From Chryseolinea sp. H1M3-3 (GTDB lineage Bacteria > Bacteroidota > Bacteroidia > Cytophagales > Cyclobacteriaceae), in contig NZ_JARKMY010000002.1 of NCBI RefSeq assembly GCF_029360725.1, positions 868,001 to 932,000 of the forward strand: DNA of 64,000 bases, given 5' to 3'. Of the stretch, positions 61,516 to 64,000 are shown piece after piece. The position numbers and the translations under genes are program-made. Numbering within the stretch: the first letter of the stretch is position 1; every line of letters starts with the position of its first letter. The notes below the pieces were generated by a model, which was not told the origin of the DNA, did no database searches, and saw only the letters and a list, made by a program, of their open reading frames with translations.

Positions 61516-63000
61516 ATGATCATGTTTAAAAAAATATATCTGACACTCATTTTTGTAAGCGGCCTGATGGTTGCCTGCACTGATAATTTTGAAGAAATTA
61601 ACACCGACCCGAATCGTCCGAAAGAGATTACTCCTGGCGTAATGCTGGGTCAACTGCAATACCGTATCGTTAACACATCCATTTCGGCCGCACGTTCATT
61701 CACGCACGAACTCATGCAGGTGGATGCGCCTCGTGCCAGCACTAGCGGCGCCGGATTACACCGGTATGTGGTTACTCCGGGGGCAGGTGTATGGAGCAAC
61801 TTCTATGGATACTTGACCGATATTGAAAATATTTATGAGCTTGCTGAGAAATTGAACGAAAATAACTATAAAGCCATTGCCCTTGTATATAAAAGCTGGG
61901 CCTATTCAATTCTTACAGATCTCTATGGTAACGTACCATACACAGAGGCGACCAAAGCAACGGAAGGGGTACTTCAACCATCCTTTGACGCACAAAAGGA
62001 CATTTATCTGGATATTTTGAAGAACCTGGAAACTGCCAACAGTTTATTTGACGATACAAAAGCGCTAACCTATGCCGGTGATCTGGTGTATAATGCCAAC
62101 ACTGTGTCGGGTGGGAAGAATGCAGGTATTTTGAAATGGAAGAAATTTGCAAACTCACTTCGCCTCAGACTTTTGTTAAGAATTTCCAAACGCGAGGGAG
62201 AGATCAACGTAAGTGAACAGATCAACCAGCTGTTAGCTGATCCCGCTACCTATCCTGTATTCACAAGCACTTCGGATGACGCCATCTTCCGTTACCCTGG
62301 TACCTTCCCATATTTCAATCCATACTTTAATGCGCGCACCCTGGATTGGCGCGAGGGTACGTATTTTACAAAGTTTTTCTTGAGTAAGTTAAATGAAGTA
62401 CAAGATCCAAGGCGGGCGATATGGGCGCTTCCCGTTAATGTAAATGGCGAAAGTGTATTTCAGGGAATTGAAAGTGGATATCCAACGACACAAGAATATG
62501 TCGTTGGAAAGAATTCGAGCTATACTGATGCACTTAAAACGCTACCCCAACTGGGTGTTATGATGACGTACGCTGAAGTATCGTTTATAAAAGCTGAGTT
62601 GGCGTTGAAAGGCTACGCTACAGGGAAATCAGCAAAGAGTCACTATGAAGCAGGGATTGCGGCTTCCATCACACAATGGGGTGCTATCATGCCACCCGAT
62701 TTTCTGCAACAAGTTGGAATAGCATACGATGAGGCAGCAAGTACGGACGTTCAACTGGAGCAAATCATGCTGCAAAAATATTACGCTTACTTTTTTGTAG
62801 ATTATCAATCGTGGTTTGAAAAAAGAAGAACGGGTTATCCTGTTTTGCCACGAGGTACAGGCATTCCTGCTGAAAATAATTTTCCAAGCCGCGTGCCATA
62901 TCCTACCTATCTTCAATCACTCAACGCAGAAAGCCTGGATGCAGCAGTGCGTGCAATGGGTGGTGATGATAGTGATGTGAAGGTGTGGTGGGAACAATGA
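61516..63000 (+). CDS. SusD/RagB-type outer-membrane lipoprotein
   Basis: About 494 residues: signal peptide with lipobox LMVAC and an acidic DNFEEINTDPNRPKEITPG start typical of the SusD-like_2 group. TPR-like helical repeats (ALVYKSWAYSILTDLYGNVPYTEA) and the C-terminal YQSWFEKRRTGYPVL form the substrate lid for SusC. In-frame starts at GTG 61513, ATG 61516 and ATG 61522 all keep the signal peptide; I use 61516. It works with the SusC encoded just upstream. The ligand may not be a glycan, because the next gene is a phosphodiesterase-type enzyme. Confidence 0.94.
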   Translation: MIMFKKIYLTLIFVSGLMVACTDNFEEINTDPNRPKEITPGVMLGQLQYRIVNTSISAARSFTHELMQVDAPRASTSGAGLHRYVVTPGAGVWSNFYGYLTDIENIYELAEKLNENNYKAIALVYKSWAYSILTDLYGNVPYTEATKATEGVLQPSFDAQKDIYLDILKNLETANSLFDDTKALTYAGDLVYNANTVSGGKNAGILKWKKFANSLRLRLLLRISKREGEINVSEQINQLLADPATYPVFTSTSDDAIFRYPGTFPYFNPYFNARTLDWREGTYFTKFFLSKLNEVQDPRRAIWALPVNVNGESVFQGIESGYPTTQEYVVGKNSSYTDALKTLPQLGVMMTYAEVSFIKAELALKGYATGKSAKSHYEAGIAASITQWGAIMPPDFLQQVGIAYDEAASTDVQLEQIMLQKYYAYFFVDYQSWFEKRRTGYPVLPRGTGIPAENNFPSRVPYPTYLQSLNAESLDAAVRAMGGDDSDVKVWWEQ

Positions 63001-63191
63001 TAAGTTATTTTCGATATTCAGGTTTTTTTCGGTATTCCTTGTTCGAATTATTCCGGTTAAACTAAGCAATAAGATATCAACAAGTAGATATGAATTTCCG
63101 ATGATGAATGTATCACGAATATTGAACAAGTATAATTAACCCTTCACGAGCACAATTTAAAGTGATATATTAATTTTTAAATTGACCTATT

Positions 63192-64000
63192 ATGTATTCG
63201 ATAAAAAATATTCTTCTCTTTTTACTTCTTGTTTCCTCAGCGACACTTTTGGCACAAAAGAAAGATGAAAAGGAATTACGTACGCTGATCGTTTTTTTTG
63301 ATGGCCTGCGTCCGGACTATATCACAGCGGAGGCTATGCCAAACCTGTATGCTTTTTCAAAGGCAGGATGCTATGGTAAACAGCATCACAGTGTTTTTCC
63401 TACCGTTACTCGTGTAAACGCTTCTTCGTATTCTTCCGGCAGTTATCCGGGAACACATGGATTGATGGGCAACACCGTTTACTTCCCAGCTGTTGATTCT
63501 AAAAAAGGATTGAACACCGGCGACTATGCCGATCTGAATAAGATAATGGCAGCAACGAATGGTCACTTGCTGACAGCCGTAACGTTAGGCGAGGTCCTTC
63601 AACAAGCAGGAAAGAAAATGATGGTCTTTAGTTCAGGCTCAACAGGGCAGGCGATGATGCAAAATCACACCGTTAGTGGCGGTGCCGTTGTGAATCCCGG
63701 AATGATTTTGCCGGCTTCATTTAAGGATACGCTCATTCGTGACATCGGGCCGATTCCTGCCAAAGCAAAACCAAATGCAGGTCAGCACAAATGGGTAACC
63801 GATGCATTGATCAAATATGGTCTGACCCTAGATGGTCCGTTGGTAAGTGCCATCTGGTTCTCCGATCCCGACGGTACAGCGCACAGCGATGGGATTGGAG
63901 CAGCTTCATCCATGGAATCTATCAGAATTGTTGATGCAGAGTTTGGACGGATTATGGCCACGCTAAAATCAAAAAATCTGGATAAAAATTTTAACGTCAT
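63192..64000 (+). CDS. NPP-type phosphodiesterase/nucleotide pyrophosphatase (start only)
   Basis: The first 269 residues of a secreted alkaline-phosphatase-superfamily enzyme, cut by the window end. Signal peptide to about 21. Metal-site Asp37 is in VFFDGLRPDY, the nucleophile is Thr73 in FPTVTRVNASS (T-x-x-N like NPP enzymes), and FSDPDGTAHSD carries the metal-binding Asp and His. It hydrolyses phosphodiester or pyrophosphate bonds in the periplasm or at the surface. It lies 191 bases after the SusD gene on the same strand, consistent with one nutrient-acquisition operon. Confidence 0.88.
   Translation, partial: MYSIKNILLFLLLVSSATLLAQKKDEKELRTLIVFFDGLRPDYITAEAMPNLYAFSKAGCYGKQHHSVFPTVTRVNASSYSSGSYPGTHGLMGNTVYFPAVDSKKGLNTGDYADLNKIMAATNGHLLTAVTLGEVLQQAGKKMMVFSSGSTGQAMMQNHTVSGGAVVNPGMILPASFKDTLIRDIGPIPAKAKPNAGQHKWVTDALIKYGLTLDGPLVSAIWFSDPDGTAHSDGIGAASSMESIRIVDAEFGRIMATLKSKNLDKNFNV

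Noticed and set aside
1-64000. tRNA, rRNA, CRISPR array or intact insertion sequence
   Set aside because: None recognised on reading both strands; a short structured RNA could still have escaped by-eye reading.

Overview
The window looks like chromosomal DNA of a free-living Bacteroidota, probably a soil-type Cytophagales. The evidence is a SusC/SusD outer-membrane pair, a type IX secretion (T9SS) C-terminal sorting domain, a DUF2723 multi-membrane protein, FtsX-type permeases of the Bacteroidota kind and many stand-alone CheY-like receivers. The genus is an inference. I saw no tRNA, rRNA, CRISPR array or intact insertion sequence.

Layout. 0-7.4 kb: the tail of a membrane protein, a GH1-like glycosidase, a DsbA-like protein overlapping a manganese catalase, then a translationally coupled trio of glycosyltransferase, UDP-galactopyranose mutase (glf) and a second GH1-like protein. 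7.4-12.3 kb: small membrane protein, OBAP-like lipoprotein, zinc alcohol dehydrogenase with a membrane-anchored partner, AlkB, an AAC(3)-I-like acetyltransferase and an SPW-repeat protein. 12.4-13.6 kb: a broken response-regulator gene, a cluster of DnaA-box-like sites and a perfect terminator with no gene in front of it. 13.6-15.4 kb: a GNAT-like protein coupled to a sphingomyelin-synthase-like PAP2 protein. 15.4-26.5 kb: DUF302, ZIP transporter, an eRF1-like (baeRF/Balon-type) factor, a cytosolic PAS histidine kinase with a LuxR-type regulator, a receiver, signal peptidase I, DUF421 and an LLM flavin enzyme.

27-36.7 kb: DUF2264 protein, duplicated DUF2061 protein, class V aminotransferase, cytochrome c-sugar dehydrogenase fusion, small stress-type proteins, and a zinc-ribbon membrane protein (DUF6320-like) paired with a condensation/alcohol-acetyltransferase-like protein. 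37-42.8 kb: two charged coiled-coil exported paralogs around two receivers, a DUF892 ferritin-like protein, a cobalamin-type radical SAM protein, and a divergent SDR/HxlR pair. 42.9-49.8 kb: DUF2723 protein, an OmpR-type two-component system, a possible recombinase remnant, a haem-binding protein and a Q/S/T-rich exported protein. 50.4-58 kb: an exported helical protein, an FtsX-type permease, truncated haemoglobin, a T9SS cargo with an apparently dead trypsin-like domain, and a fibre-like exported protein. 58.3-64 kb: SusC, SusD and the start of a nucleotide pyrophosphatase/phosphodiesterase-family enzyme, probably one uptake operon.

Many genes fit oxidative or alkylation damage, starvation and envelope stress (Mn-catalase, AlkB, DUF892, baeRF, SPW, DUF2061, DUF421). 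They lie in short operons on both strands, so any shared control is inferred. The most original signals are the coupled GNAT/sphingomyelin-synthase-like pair, the DnaA-box cluster, the orphan terminators, the two GH1-like proteins bracketing glf, and the acetyltransferase/DUF6320 pair.
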